48,794 nucleotides of DNA from an uncultured Lachnospiraceae bacterium (GCA_900551235.1 URUU01000012.1:1-48794), one strand, 5' to 3'; counted from the first letter of the stretch, positions 37,264 to 45,345 are shown. Translations and numbers: made by a program. The notes: a model not told the origin generated them from the letters alone.

Positions 37264-38112
37264 TCAGCCTAATTTCCCAAGTACTACCCGATCCAGCCCT
37301 GCCAGGTCCTTCACCACCTGAATACCGGTAAACCCAGCCTTCAAAAGCAATCCACTGACTGCTTCTCCCTGATCTGCACCGATCTCAAATAACAGATCCG
37401 CACCCGGATTCAGATATTCCCTGCACTGTGAAAGGATACTTCTGTAATAATAAAGCCCATCTGCCATTCCGTCAAGTGCCAGTCTTGGTTCATGTTCCCG
37501 CACCTCCGGCATGAGTTCTTCTATGACCTGTGTCTGAATATACGGTGGATTCGATACAAGCATGTCATATTTTCCTTCTACCTGTTCAAACAGATCACTC
37601 TGTATAAATTCCGCTTCTGTCTGAAGCTTCTGTGCATTTTCCCTTGCAACTTCCAGTGCTGCGGCAGAAAGATCCACACCCGTTCCCCTGGCCTTTTGTA
37701 CATTTTTCAGAATACTGATCAGGATACAGCCGGAACCAGTACACATATCCAGGAGCGCCATCCCCTCTTTTGCACGTTTCAGTGCTTCTTCCACCAGGAT
37801 TTCTGTATCCTGCCGTGGAATCAGCACCTGTTCGTTTACAGAAAAAGTGTATCCAAAAAACTCCTGTTCCCCAGTCAGATGCTGCAGTGGAATACGTGTA
37901 CATCTCTTTCGAACCAGCTCTGTGTAATACCGGAACGTTTTTTCTTCCATCGCGGTATCCCGGTTCATCAGATACCAGCCACGCCCCGTCTGACGCTTCT
38001 CCACCGATGCGATCGCATATTCCAGCAGATACCAGGCATCCAGTCCTGCATCCGGCACTTCTGCCTGCATCAGAATCTCTTCTGCCCATTTTCGTGCTTC
38101 TTCGTATTTCAT
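37264..38112 (-). CDS. prmC: Release factor glutamine methyltransferase
   Basis: PrmC methylates the GGQ glutamine of RF1 and RF2. The 282 residues have an N-terminal helical domain, FSVNEQVLIPRQDTE (motif upstream of SAM site), motif I LLDMCTGSGCILISI near 119-133 and the catalytic NPPY (LVSNPPYIQ near 185). I start it at 38112 because AGGAGA precedes it by six bases; an in-frame ATG at 38127 overlaps the upstream gene and lacks a site. Directly upstream of its substrate gene prfA. Confidence 0.96.
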   Translation of the reverse strand: MKYEEARKWAEEILMQAEVPDAGLDAWYLLEYAIASVEKRQTGRGWYLMNRDTAMEEKTFRYYTELVRKRCTRIPLQHLTGEQEFFGYTFSVNEQVLIPRQDTEILVEEALKRAKEGMALLDMCTGSGCILISILKNVQKARGTGVDLSAAALEVARENAQKLQTEAEFIQSDLFEQVEGKYDMLVSNPPYIQTQVIEELMPEVREHEPRLALDGMADGLYYYRSILSQCREYLNPGADLLFEIGADQGEAVSGLLLKAGFTGIQVVKDLAGLDRVVLGKLG

Positions 38113-38123
38113 GCTTTCTCCTG

Positions 38124-39071
38124 TCACCCATCCAAACCATCGCCGGCTGTTTTCTTCCGTTGTTCTGGTCTGTCAAAATTTTCTTTCAGATATGCTCTCC
38201 AGTCAAAAACTGCTTCCACAGATGCGATCGCCACTTCTGCCATAGACGCATCCGGTTCCCGGGTGGTCAGTTTCTGCAGCATCATGCCCGGTTTTGAGAG
38301 CATAACTACGATCTTATTTTCACTTTTACCGGCAAGGCGGATAAATTCAAAAGAAACACCTGCGATCACCGGAATCAGCAGCAGCCGGAACAGAAGACGC
38401 CAGATTTGAGATTCGATCCTTATAAACAGAAAGATTATCATACTGACGATCATAACAATAAACAGAAAACTGGTTCCGCAGCGCTTGTGCAGCCTGGAAC
38501 TCTTTAATACATTTTCCACATTCAGTTCCATACCGTGCTCAATGCAGTTGATACATTTATGTTCTGCACCGTGGTACATAAAAACACGCTGAATATCTTC
38601 CATTCTGGAGATCAGCAGAATATACCCGAAAAAGATCAGCAGACGTACCAGACCTTCCAGCAGCGTGAGCACCGTCATGGAATCCGTAAATTTACGAAAC
38701 ATCTGGGATAAAAAATAAGGAAGGATCATAAAAACCGCAACCGCCATCACAACAGAAAATGCAATAGTCAGTCCCATCATCAGAGACTCATTTTTCTCAG
38801 CTTTTACTTCTTCCTTTTCCTCCTCTTCCATAAAAAAAGAGGCAGAATAAGTCAGTGTACTCATTCCCAGAACCATAGAATCAAGAAAACTGAATACACC
38901 TCTTATGATTGGAAAAGAACGCAGTTTTTTATTTCTGCATATTCCTTTGTATTCTTCGGTCTTTACAACGATCTCACCGTCCGTTTTACGGACAGCCACT
39001 GCATATTTGTCGGCGTTTCGCATCATTACGCCTTCTATGACCGCCTGACCGCCTATATTAGATGATTTCAT
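38124..39071 (-). CDS. DUF1385 integral membrane protein
   Basis: A 315-residue membrane protein with the family signature at the start (NIGGQAVIEGVMMRNADKYAVAVRK), four to five hydrophobic helices (FSVVMAVAVFMILPYFL, LVRLLIFFGYILLIS, SFLFIVMIVSMIIFLFI, LLFRLLLIPVIAGVSF) and the conserved YHGAEHKCINCIEHG motif between them, which looks like a metal or catalytic site. A long cytoplasmic C-terminal stretch follows. Its function is unproven; DUF1385 genes commonly lie beside prmC and prfA in Firmicutes, as here. First gene of the run that ends with glmM. Confidence 0.93.
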   Translation of the reverse strand: MKSSNIGGQAVIEGVMMRNADKYAVAVRKTDGEIVVKTEEYKGICRNKKLRSFPIIRGVFSFLDSMVLGMSTLTYSASFFMEEEEKEEVKAEKNESLMMGLTIAFSVVMAVAVFMILPYFLSQMFRKFTDSMTVLTLLEGLVRLLIFFGYILLISRMEDIQRVFMYHGAEHKCINCIEHGMELNVENVLKSSRLHKRCGTSFLFIVMIVSMIIFLFIRIESQIWRLLFRLLLIPVIAGVSFEFIRLAGKSENKIVVMLSKPGMMLQKLTTREPDASMAEVAIASVEAVFDWRAYLKENFDRPEQRKKTAGDGLDG

Positions 39072-39136
39072 AACCGCCGTTCCTCCAGTTTTTATGCGTT
39101 TCAGGCTTTTAACCCTGCATCATACTATGTAAAAAA

Positions 39137-39160
39137 GGTTGAGATTTTTCAACCTCAACC
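39137..39160 (-). terminator. Terminator of rpmE
   Basis: Seven-bp GGTTGAG / CTCAACC arms (39154-39160 with 39137-39143), 10-base loop, followed by TTTTTT on the minus strand. It lies 73 bases after the L31 stop. Confidence 0.8.
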
Positions 39161-39232
39161 CCTCTTATTATCTTAAGCGCATACATCCCATCTCCACAGG
39201 ATCTTCGTATACTCTTGTATCCATTACGCCTG

Positions 39233-39433
39233 TTATTTAATGCCGTATTTTTTATTGAATTTATCAATACGTCCGCGTGCTGCTGCTGCCTTCTGCTGAC
39301 CTGTGTAGAATGAATGGCACTTGGAGCAGATTTCAACATGGATATCCTTCTTTGTGGAGCCTGTTACAAATGTGTTGCCGCAGTTGCATGTTACTGTTGC
39401 CTGATAATACTCTGGATGTATTCCTTCCTTCAT
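39233..39433 (-). CDS. rpmE: 50S ribosomal protein L31 (zinc form)
   Basis: A 66-residue L31 of the zinc-binding type: CNC near residue 16 and CSKCHSFYTG near 35-44 supply four cysteines, and GRIDKFNKKYGI ends the protein. Under zinc limitation such L31 is often swapped for a cysteine-free paralogue, none of which is in this window. The ATG at 39433 sits seven bases from AGAGGTG; an in-frame GTG three codons upstream overlaps that site. Confidence 0.97.
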   Translation of the reverse strand: MKEGIHPEYYQATVTCNCGNTFVTGSTKKDIHVEICSKCHSFYTGQQKAAAARGRIDKFNKKYGIK

Positions 39434-39577
39434 GATTTTCACCTCTTTTTCTTATTTTGTGAACTGCTTACCTTCCCGGTCGATTTCCGGTCAATGCCGT
39501 TCCTGTACTTCCACGGCAAGATACCCCGGACTATCCCTGTAAGTCCCTACAGTTTGCTGCCTGTCAGACAGCGATTG
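39434..39577 (-). promoter_or_regulatory. Structured rpmE leader, possible L31 autoregulatory element
   Basis: The leader of about 140 bases is rich in inverted repeats: GCCGT/ACGGC (39496-39500, 39513-39517), CCGG-7-CCGG around 39476-39490, CTGTA/TACAG, and an alternative GGACT/AGTCC that shares bases with the previous one. Such competing stems upstream of a ribosomal protein gene resemble the L31 leader families known from Firmicutes. Match to a named family not checked. Confidence 0.45.
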
Positions 39578-39578
39578 C

Positions 39579-39607
39579 ATTATATCATAAGCTTTTCTAA
39601 AAAGCAA
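39579..39607 (-). promoter_or_regulatory. rpmE promoter
   Basis: TTGCTT (39607-39602), 17-base spacer, perfect TATAAT (39584-39579), with TG before the -10. It lies at the very end of rho and gives L31 an independent transcript. Confidence 0.8.
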
Positions 39608-39612
39608 TGATT

Positions 39613-40983
39613 TTATATAAATTTCTGCTTTTTGACCGTTTGTACCAGTTCCTTGTTGTTTCTTGTATGTACAAACATATTCAGGATATTTTCGACGGCC
39701 TCTTCCGACTTCATTCCATTCAGTGCACGGCGCATAATATAGACCGCTTCCTGCTCTTCTCCGTCAAGCAGAAGATCTTCTCTTCTGGTACCGGACTTTG
39801 GAATATCGATTGCCGGAAAAACACGTTTCTCGGAAAGCTTGCGGTCCAGCACCAGTTCCATATTTCCGGTTCCCTTAAATTCTTCGTAGACTACGTCATC
39901 CATCTTGCTTCCCGTATCTACAAGTGCCGTTGCAAGGATCGTCAGGCTGCCGCCCTCTCTCATGTTTCTCGCTGCACCAAAAAAACGTTTCGGCATATGA
40001 AGTGCTGCCGGATCCAGACCTCCGGATAAGGTACGGCCGCTTGGCGGAACCGTCAGGTTGTATGCCCTTGCAAGACGGGTAATACTGTCAAGCAGGATCG
40101 TTACATCTTTTTTATGCTCTACCAGACGTTTCGCCCGCTCGATCACCATCTCCGAAACTCTTTTGTGATGTTCCGGAAGTTCATCAAATGTAGAATAAAT
40201 GACTTCGACATTATCGCCGACGATCGCTTCTTTGATATCAGTCACCTCTTCCGGACGCTCATCGATCAGCAGAATGATCAGATGCATGTTCGGATCATTA
40301 CTGAGAATAGACTTTGCCATCTCTTTGAGCAGCGTCGTCTTTCCTGCCTTCGGCGGTGATACGATCATACCTCTCTGTCCTTTCCCGATCGGTGAGATCA
40401 GATCCACAATGCGCATCGCCACATTTTTCGGGTCACGCTCCATACGCATACGCTGATTTGGAAAGATTGGTGTCATATCTTCAAAATTTCTTCGTTTTGC
40501 CGCCTCTGCCGGATGCATGCCATTTGTACTTTTCAGATACAGAAGAGCCGCAAACTTTTCCTGCTGGGTATTGGTCCTGACACGTGTATTTCCGCTGATG
40601 ATATCACCGGTCTTCAGATTAAACCGGCGGATTTGCGATGGTGATACATAGATATCGTGATCACCCGGAAGATAATTATCGGAACGGATAAAACCAAAAC
40701 CGTCCGGCATCACCTCCAGGATACCGGTCACTGTCTGACCGCTGTCAAGCTGTGAAAAATCAAGTCCCGGCTTTTCTGTTTTCCCTTCTGTAAACTTTTC
40801 TTCACTTTCCTGCTGTTCTGCCGACTCCTGAACTTTGTTTTGGTTTTGGTCCCTTTCATCTGCTTCAAGCATCCTGGCGATCACTTCACTCTTTTTCAAT
40901 CCGGACAGATTTTTCAGTCCGCGTGATTTTGCGATCTCCTTTAATTGAACCGCTGAGAGCGATTCGTATTGTTCTTTCGTCAT
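39613..40983 (-). CDS. rho: Transcription termination factor Rho
   Basis: Hexameric RNA helicase that terminates transcription. The 456 residues have the Rho N-terminal helical domain (VQLKEIAKSRGLKNLSGLKK), a Glu/Gln-rich insert (about 45-75), the cold-shock-like RNA site DGFGFIRSDNYLPGDHDIYVS (about 105), Walker A PPKAGKTTLLKEM, LIDERPEEVTD and the conserved SGGLDPAALHMPKRFFGAAR. The start at 40983 is preceded by GGAGGA; the ATG at 41001 would overlap that site without proper spacing. Own promoter upstream. Confidence 0.97.
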   Translation of the reverse strand: MTKEQYESLSAVQLKEIAKSRGLKNLSGLKKSEVIARMLEADERDQNQNKVQESAEQQESEEKFTEGKTEKPGLDFSQLDSGQTVTGILEVMPDGFGFIRSDNYLPGDHDIYVSPSQIRRFNLKTGDIISGNTRVRTNTQQEKFAALLYLKSTNGMHPAEAAKRRNFEDMTPIFPNQRMRMERDPKNVAMRIVDLISPIGKGQRGMIVSPPKAGKTTLLKEMAKSILSNDPNMHLIILLIDERPEEVTDIKEAIVGDNVEVIYSTFDELPEHHKRVSEMVIERAKRLVEHKKDVTILLDSITRLARAYNLTVPPSGRTLSGGLDPAALHMPKRFFGAARNMREGGSLTILATALVDTGSKMDDVVYEEFKGTGNMELVLDRKLSEKRVFPAIDIPKSGTRREDLLLDGEEQEAVYIMRRALNGMKSEEAVENILNMFVHTRNNKELVQTVKKQKFI

Positions 40984-41041
40984 ATTCTGTATTTCCTCCA
41001 TCTCCGTCAGCAGAGTTCTCTTGGCATAATTCGATTTGCTT

Positions 41042-41070
41042 ATTGTATCACACCTGTTTCAAAAAATCTA
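41042..41070 (-). promoter_or_regulatory. Probable rho promoter
   Basis: Extended -10 TGATACAAT (TACAAT at 41047-41042) with a weak -35-like TAGATT 17 bases upstream (41070-41065). It separates rho from the ctpA cluster. Confidence 0.5.
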
Positions 41071-41099
41071 CACCCAGTTTATGCGAAGCCGCCTGCATT

Positions 41100-41483
41100 T
41101 TACCGGCGAAGGGCTGCAGACATCCCTCCAAGCGCTCCGCCGCCGATGCAAAGACAGACCGTCGTGATCAGTGTATGCACCGGTATTGCGCCGGTTCGTT
41201 TCCGTATCATGCTGACTGCAAACAATATGCAAAAATAAAACAGTCCGCACAGCATCCCCCATAAATATTTCTTTTCTTTTGTCCCTCTGCCTGCAATACT
41301 TCCTCCAAAAAAGGTTGCTGTCGCATAAATCACGGTAATTCCAACTGACAGCTTCCCTTCATCCAACTGAAGCCGAAGCATCAGAACAGAAAGCAAAAGC
41401 ACACTGATTCCTGTGACCAGCCATGCCAGAAGAACTGCCGCAAGCAGAGCCATGGGTCTTTTTTCAATTGCCATCTTCTCCAT
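41100..41483 (-). CDS. TIGR04086-like four-helix membrane protein
   Basis: A 127-residue integral membrane protein with four hydrophobic segments (about 12-36, 45-66, 72-92, 101-123). The glycine motif FFGGSIAGRGTKEKKYLWGMLCG between helices 2 and 3 is typical of the TIGR04086/YrzE group of small Firmicutes membrane proteins. Function unknown. GGGAGGGG ribosome site. Third in the ctpA cluster, 48 bases after the sigma-like gene. Confidence 0.75.
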   Translation of the reverse strand: MEKMAIEKRPMALLAAVLLAWLVTGISVLLLSVLMLRLQLDEGKLSVGITVIYATATFFGGSIAGRGTKEKKYLWGMLCGLFYFCILFAVSMIRKRTGAIPVHTLITTVCLCIGGGALGGMSAALRR

Positions 41484-41531
41484 CCAACCCCTCCCTGCTC
41501 ATACTATATGAATCTGCTTCTTTTTTTAGAC

Positions 41532-42323
41532 CTACTGTTTCTCCTTCATTTCATCTCCTGCCATACGCAAAATATCCTGTATCTCTTCCAGCGGCATTTC
41601 CAGATAGGCTGAAAGCTCCTCCATGGATACCTTATGCCCGAGATCTTCTTCCAGATTGAGGATTGCTTCATTCAGGTGATTCACCCTGCCGGCGATTTCT
41701 TCATCCATATCTTTTGTGTCCTGTGACATCTCCATAGCTTCTTCCATCGCTTCCTGTATTTTGTTAAACAACGTTTTCTGATATTCTTCCAGATTCGCTT
41801 TTGGTTCCAGGTTTTCCAGTGCCAGAAGCAGTCCGACATTTCCCTCCTGTACCAGATCCTCCAGCGGCATTTCGGAAGCTGCATAGGTCATTGCCAGCTC
41901 ATATACCGTCTGCAGATACTGTTTTGCAAGCGAACTCTTTGCAAGAAGATCTCCTGATGCTGCTTCCAGAAACAGTCGTTCCTCTTCCTGTCTGGAAATT
42001 TTTTCGATGCCGGCCAGTTCTTCCAGATACATTCCAAGGAAATCCGGACGTTCCGTCGGTACTTCCTCTTTTCCCTGCTCTTTTTCCTCCGTTTCTTTCC
42101 CGTTCTTCATCTGCATCTGTTCTGTTTTTTCTTTTTTCTGATATCCGTCTACCTTTATTTTCTGGCTGACCAGATATTCACAGACCAGCTCAAGCTGTTC
42201 TTCATTCAGAGCTCCCTTTGAAAAGAATTTTTTTACTTCTTCTCTGGTAAGATGATTTTCCTGTTTATCCGCCAGTTCCCGCAGTTCACTGAGCATTTCC
42301 CTGAAAACGATTTTATTCTGCAT
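41532..42323 (-). CDS. Sigma-70-like protein without promoter-recognition elements
   Basis: A 263-residue protein with the outline of a primary sigma factor: region 1.1-like N-terminus (LTREEVKKFFSKGALNEEQ; 5-60), a charged linker, region 1.2 (DFLGMYLEELAGIEKISRQE; 94-113), region 2.1-2.2 with DLVQEGNVGLLLALE (157-170; RpoD DLIQEGNLGLMKAVE), and region 3 (LGHKVSMEELSAYLEMPLEEIQDIL; 228-252). Where RpoD has FSTYATWWIRQAITRAI for -10 melting, this protein has YQKTLFNKIQEAMEEAM, losing the aromatics and basic residues. Region 4 is absent. It may bind RNA polymerase core but should not recognise promoters. Overlaps ctpA by 11 bases; AGGAGGA site lies inside ctpA. Confidence 0.8.
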   Translation of the reverse strand: MQNKIVFREMLSELRELADKQENHLTREEVKKFFSKGALNEEQLELVCEYLVSQKIKVDGYQKKEKTEQMQMKNGKETEEKEQGKEEVPTERPDFLGMYLEELAGIEKISRQEEERLFLEAASGDLLAKSSLAKQYLQTVYELAMTYAASEMPLEDLVQEGNVGLLLALENLEPKANLEEYQKTLFNKIQEAMEEAMEMSQDTKDMDEEIAGRVNHLNEAILNLEEDLGHKVSMEELSAYLEMPLEEIQDILRMAGDEMKEKQ

Positions 42324-43557
42324 TCTGTTTCTCCTCCTGAAGTATTGAAATTGCTTTCTGAAGCTGGTTATCTTCTTCCACTGTGATCGTCACCTTATTT
42401 TTCAGGCTGTCATCTAATTCCACTGTTACATCCGGCTCAATTCCTTTCTGATGGATATCTGTTCCATTCGGCGTAAAGTATTTTGAGATCGTCAGTTTGA
42501 CCGCCGTTCCGTCATCCATACCCACGATGCGCTGTACAATACCTTTTCCGAATGTTTTCGTTCCGACCAGCGTTCCGATGCCATAGTCCTTAACGGCGCC
42601 GCTGAAAATCTCCGCCGCACTGGCACTGTAGCCGTTTACCAGCACTGCCATCGGTTTGGTAAAGGCATTTGCCCCGTCACACTTGTATTCTTCGCGGTTT
42701 CCATCCTTATCTTCTGTGTAGACGATCAGTCCTTCCGGTAAAATCTGCCGCAGCATTTCGCAGCAGGTATCCAGAAGTCCTCCGAGATTGTTTCGCAGAT
42801 CAATGATCAGTTTTTCCATCCCCTGTCCTTCCAGGTCTGTCAGGGCATTCCGAAACTGTTCTGCTGTCACTTCGTCAAATTCGCTGATTGCAATATAGCC
42901 TATATTATCATCCATCATCTTATAAGCAACCGTCGGCACAGATACTTCCGAACGCTCCACATCAAATTCCAGATAGTCATTTTCTCCGTCGCGCACGATC
43001 TGCATATGCACATGATCACCTTCTGCCGTTTTGATCAGACTGACTACATCTGTCAGATCTTTTCCGGTCACTTCCGTCCCATTGACCGTATAGAGAATAT
43101 CTCCCGGCTGCAGACCTGCTTTCTGTGCCGGTGTCCCTTCAAAACAGGTCACTACTTTGATCACACCACTGTTCGGATCCTGAGAAAGTTTTGCTCCGAT
43201 TCCCTGATAAGCCCCGGATGTCGATTCCCGCAGTTTTTTCAGCTCATCCTGCGTATAATAAGCTGCATAGGGATCCCCCAGTCCGCCGATCATTCCTTTG
43301 TACAGACCTTCCTCGATTGCGTCTGTATCTACTTCATTCAGATAATTTTCATTGATGATCTGCTCTATTTTTTCTAATTTTTCATCCACTTTTTCCGTGT
43401 CCAGATCCAGTCGTACATCTGCCGCATCTTCTGTTTTTGGCAACGTTTTGTTCTTTTTGGGGATGTTCTGTGAAATACCGATCCCGGCACCTGCCACGAC
43501 CGCAGATACGAGCATTCCGCATACAAATCCTTTTCCAAACCGTCCGTTTTTTTCCAT
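42313..43557 (-). CDS. S41 C-terminal processing peptidase (CtpA-like)
   Basis: Membrane-anchored serine protease of 414 residues: N-terminal helix (FVCGMLVSAVVAGAGIGIS, 11-29), a PDZ domain (GIGAKLSQDPNSGVIKVV to GLQPGDILYTVNGTEV) that reads substrate tails, and the S41 domain with catalytic Ser in NGYSASAAEIFSG and Lys in TKTFGKGIVQ. It should work outside the membrane on envelope or spore proteins. Start at 43557, seven bases from AAAGGAG, rather than an upstream GTG that overlaps that site. Its end overlaps the sigma-like gene, so the two are translationally coupled. Confidence 0.95.
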   Translation of the reverse strand: MEKNGRFGKGFVCGMLVSAVVAGAGIGISQNIPKKNKTLPKTEDAADVRLDLDTEKVDEKLEKIEQIINENYLNEVDTDAIEEGLYKGMIGGLGDPYAAYYTQDELKKLRESTSGAYQGIGAKLSQDPNSGVIKVVTCFEGTPAQKAGLQPGDILYTVNGTEVTGKDLTDVVSLIKTAEGDHVHMQIVRDGENDYLEFDVERSEVSVPTVAYKMMDDNIGYIAISEFDEVTAEQFRNALTDLEGQGMEKLIIDLRNNLGGLLDTCCEMLRQILPEGLIVYTEDKDGNREEYKCDGANAFTKPMAVLVNGYSASAAEIFSGAVKDYGIGTLVGTKTFGKGIVQRIVGMDDGTAVKLTISKYFTPNGTDIHQKGIEPDVTVELDDSLKNKVTITVEEDNQLQKAISILQEEKQNAE

Positions 43558-43582
43558 ATGATTGCTCCTTTTCACAAGAAAA

Positions 43583-43600
43583 GACCGGCTTCCTCCGGTC
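43583..43600 (-). terminator. Terminator between the CdaR-like gene and ctpA
   Basis: GACCGG-6-CCGGTC hairpin followed by TTTTCTTG on the minus strand, 45 bases after the regulator's stop. No strong ctpA promoter is visible after it, so part of ctpA expression may come from read-through. Confidence 0.7.
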
Positions 43601-43645
43601 TCTTCTGTTTGCTTCTATTTTACGTACACTCACCTGCTATTATTA

Positions 43646-44734
43646 TCAGTAATCCAATGTCTCCATATACTTCATATATTTTACGACCATCAGTGCAATT
43701 TTAAATGTGATCGCATCTTCAAAAATACGAAGATCCAGACCGGTGCTTTTCTGCAGCTTATCCAAACGGTATACCAGTGTATTCCGATGGATATAAAGCT
43801 GTCTTGAAGTCTCAGATACATTCAGACTGTTCTCAAAGAACTTGTTGATCGTCACAAGTGTCTCTTCATCAAAATCATCCGGGGATTTGTTCTCGAAAAT
43901 CTCCTTGATAAACATCTTGCACAGCGGGATTGGAAGCTGATAGATCAGCCGTCCAATTCCAAGGGAGCTATATGCAATAATATTCTTCTCTTCAAAGAAA
44001 ATTCTGCCCACATCCATAGCCATACGTGCTTCCTTATAAGATCTCGATACTTCTTTGATCTCTTCTACGATCGTACCATATGCGATATGGGATACCTCCT
44101 GTTTTTCCGGCGGCAGTGCACTGAGCATCTGTTTTGCTGCCTTCTCCATCTCCGGATACCCCTCTTCGGATGCCAGTTCCTTCACAATAATGATACTCTT
44201 CTCGTCCACAGCCGTAATAAAATCACCGGATTTGCTTCCAATCAGCGTGCGCAGGCTTTCCATGGACAGATTATCCTTTTCCTGTCCGGTCTCGATCAGA
44301 AATACAACCCTCCTGGCATTTGCAGCAATGTGAAGTTTTTTCGCACGATTGTAAATATCAACAAGAAGCAGATTATCCAGCAGCAGATTCTTTATAAAAT
44401 TATCTTTATCGAAACGTTCTTTGTATGCAACCAGAAGATTCTGTATCTGGAAAGCTGCCATCTTTCCGATCATATACACATCATCGCTGTTTCCCTTTGC
44501 TACCAGTACATACTCAACCTGCAACTCATCATATATTTTGAAGAACTGATGTCCCTGTACAACCTGACTGTCTGCCGGTGAATCTACAAACGGAACCACA
44601 GATGAACGATACTCTTCTGATTCCGGAAAAGTAGCAGCCAACACATTTCCTTCCAGATCGATCACGCAAAAATCAATCCTCGATATTTCTTTTAATCCTT
44701 CTATGGTTGACTGTAATATCTGATTTGATATCAT
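43646..44734 (-). CDS. CdaR/PucR-family transcriptional regulator
   Basis: A 362-residue DNA-binding regulator. Residues 1-130 look like a sugar-diacid sensor (LKEISRIDFCVIDLEGNVLAAT, then a PAS-like fold); the middle is the GGDEF-like CdaR region (SHIAYGTIVEEIKEVSRSYKEARMAMDVG is its signature, shown here by IAYGTIVEEIKEVSRSYKEA); the C-terminus is the PucR-type helix-turn-helix LNVSETSRQLYIHRNTLVYRLDKLQK near 305-330. Known CdaR proteins activate uptake and use of glycerate, glucarate or galactarate, but no such genes are nearby, so the ligand is unknown. Ribosome site AAGGGAG. It has a long structured leader. Confidence 0.88.
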   Translation of the reverse strand: MISNQILQSTIEGLKEISRIDFCVIDLEGNVLAATFPESEEYRSSVVPFVDSPADSQVVQGHQFFKIYDELQVEYVLVAKGNSDDVYMIGKMAAFQIQNLLVAYKERFDKDNFIKNLLLDNLLLVDIYNRAKKLHIAANARRVVFLIETGQEKDNLSMESLRTLIGSKSGDFITAVDEKSIIIVKELASEEGYPEMEKAAKQMLSALPPEKQEVSHIAYGTIVEEIKEVSRSYKEARMAMDVGRIFFEEKNIIAYSSLGIGRLIYQLPIPLCKMFIKEIFENKSPDDFDEETLVTINKFFENSLNVSETSRQLYIHRNTLVYRLDKLQKSTGLDLRIFEDAITFKIALMVVKYMKYMETLDY

Positions 44735-44765
44735 GTCTGTCTCTCCCTTCCATACATTTTTCTTG

Positions 44766-44803
44766 CTGTTCCGCGCCGCCTAAAGACCTGTCTTTGGGAA
44801 CAG
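44766..44803 (-). promoter_or_regulatory. Nested hairpin in the leader of the CdaR-like gene
   Basis: Outer arms CTGTTCC/GGAACAG (44766-44772, 44797-44803) enclose a perfect AAAGAC-2-GTCTTT palindrome (44782-44795) with a GC-rich stretch on one side only. It lies about 35 bases before the start codon. Either a regulatory mRNA structure or an operator. Confidence 0.4.
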
Positions 44804-45007
44804 TCTTACATCTTTCAAACAGATCAATTTACTCTCATCAATCTGACTCGACTATTATTGTAATATAAATCACCAAAAAAGAAAAGAGAAAATTACTTTT
44901 TTTATGCTTTTCGCTCGATTTATTCCCTTTCACAATTATTATGTACACAAAAAGCCGAAAAACCAGGGCTTTCTGCGGAAAAATGTATGTAAGAAATTGG
45001 AAAACGG

Positions 45008-45053
45008 CGAACAAAAAGGCGTCCCGTTTTCACGGAACGCCTTTGTTCTTACA
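45008..45053 (-). ncRNA. Candidate 45-nt hairpin RNA or attenuator
   Basis: A 13-pair stem (45015-45027 with 45032-45044; one U-G pair) closed by a GAAA tetraloop is followed on the minus strand by TTTTTG. It starts within about 10 bases of the transcription start predicted from the promoter at 45060-45087, so the transcript would be almost only a terminator. Read-through would give a leader of about 320 bases for the CdaR-like gene. Confidence 0.5.
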
Positions 45054-45059
45054 AGAAAC

Positions 45060-45087
45060 AGTATACATGTTTTCCAAAATTTGTCAA
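45060..45087 (-). promoter_or_regulatory. Promoter of the hairpin RNA / distal CdaR promoter
   Basis: Perfect -35 TTGACA (45087-45082), 16-base spacer, TATACT (45065-45060) on the minus strand. Confidence 0.7.
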
Positions 45088-45321
45088 ATACTTTTTTTAA
45101 TTTTGTATGGATCCTTTTTTCTGTTTTAATGCAGACAACGTTCATATTTTATTCACTATACATTCAAAATTCTTTCACTCTGTACTCATTTCAAATTCAT
45201 TTTTGAACTATATACTTCAAAATGCATCGGAAATAATGAAATATTTTTTCTGACAGCTATTATCTTTGATATTTTCTCAGTATTTTATTTTAATACTATT
45301 TGAATATACTTTTTTCATAAT
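45088..45321. other. AT-rich stretch without recognisable gene
   Basis: This is the middle of the 715-base gap between glnA and the CdaR-like gene. It is strongly AT-rich. Short readings exist on both strands but none has a ribosome site or protein-like composition, and I see no tRNA or known riboswitch. Confidence 0.6.
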
Positions 45322-45345
45322 TGCCAGGCAGCCCTCTGTCTGGCA
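45322..45345 (+). terminator. Hairpin with plus-strand T-run
   Basis: TGCCAGGCAG-4-CTGTCTGGCA, 10 pairs with one G-U, followed on the plus strand by TCCTCCCTTTTT. It looks like a plus-strand terminator although no plus-strand gene precedes it. Confidence 0.4.

Noticed and set aside
37492..38409. 305-codon plus-strand frame opposite prmC and the DUF1385 gene
   Set aside because: Low-complexity, antisense to two conserved genes.
39109..39339. 76-codon minus-strand frame overlapping rpmE
   Set aside because: Out-of-frame shadow of L31 that runs through its terminator.
44904..45206. 100-codon plus-strand frame in the gap after the CdaR-like gene
   Set aside because: Composition reflects AT-rich DNA; it runs through the terminator hairpin and promoter on the other strand and has no ribosome site.
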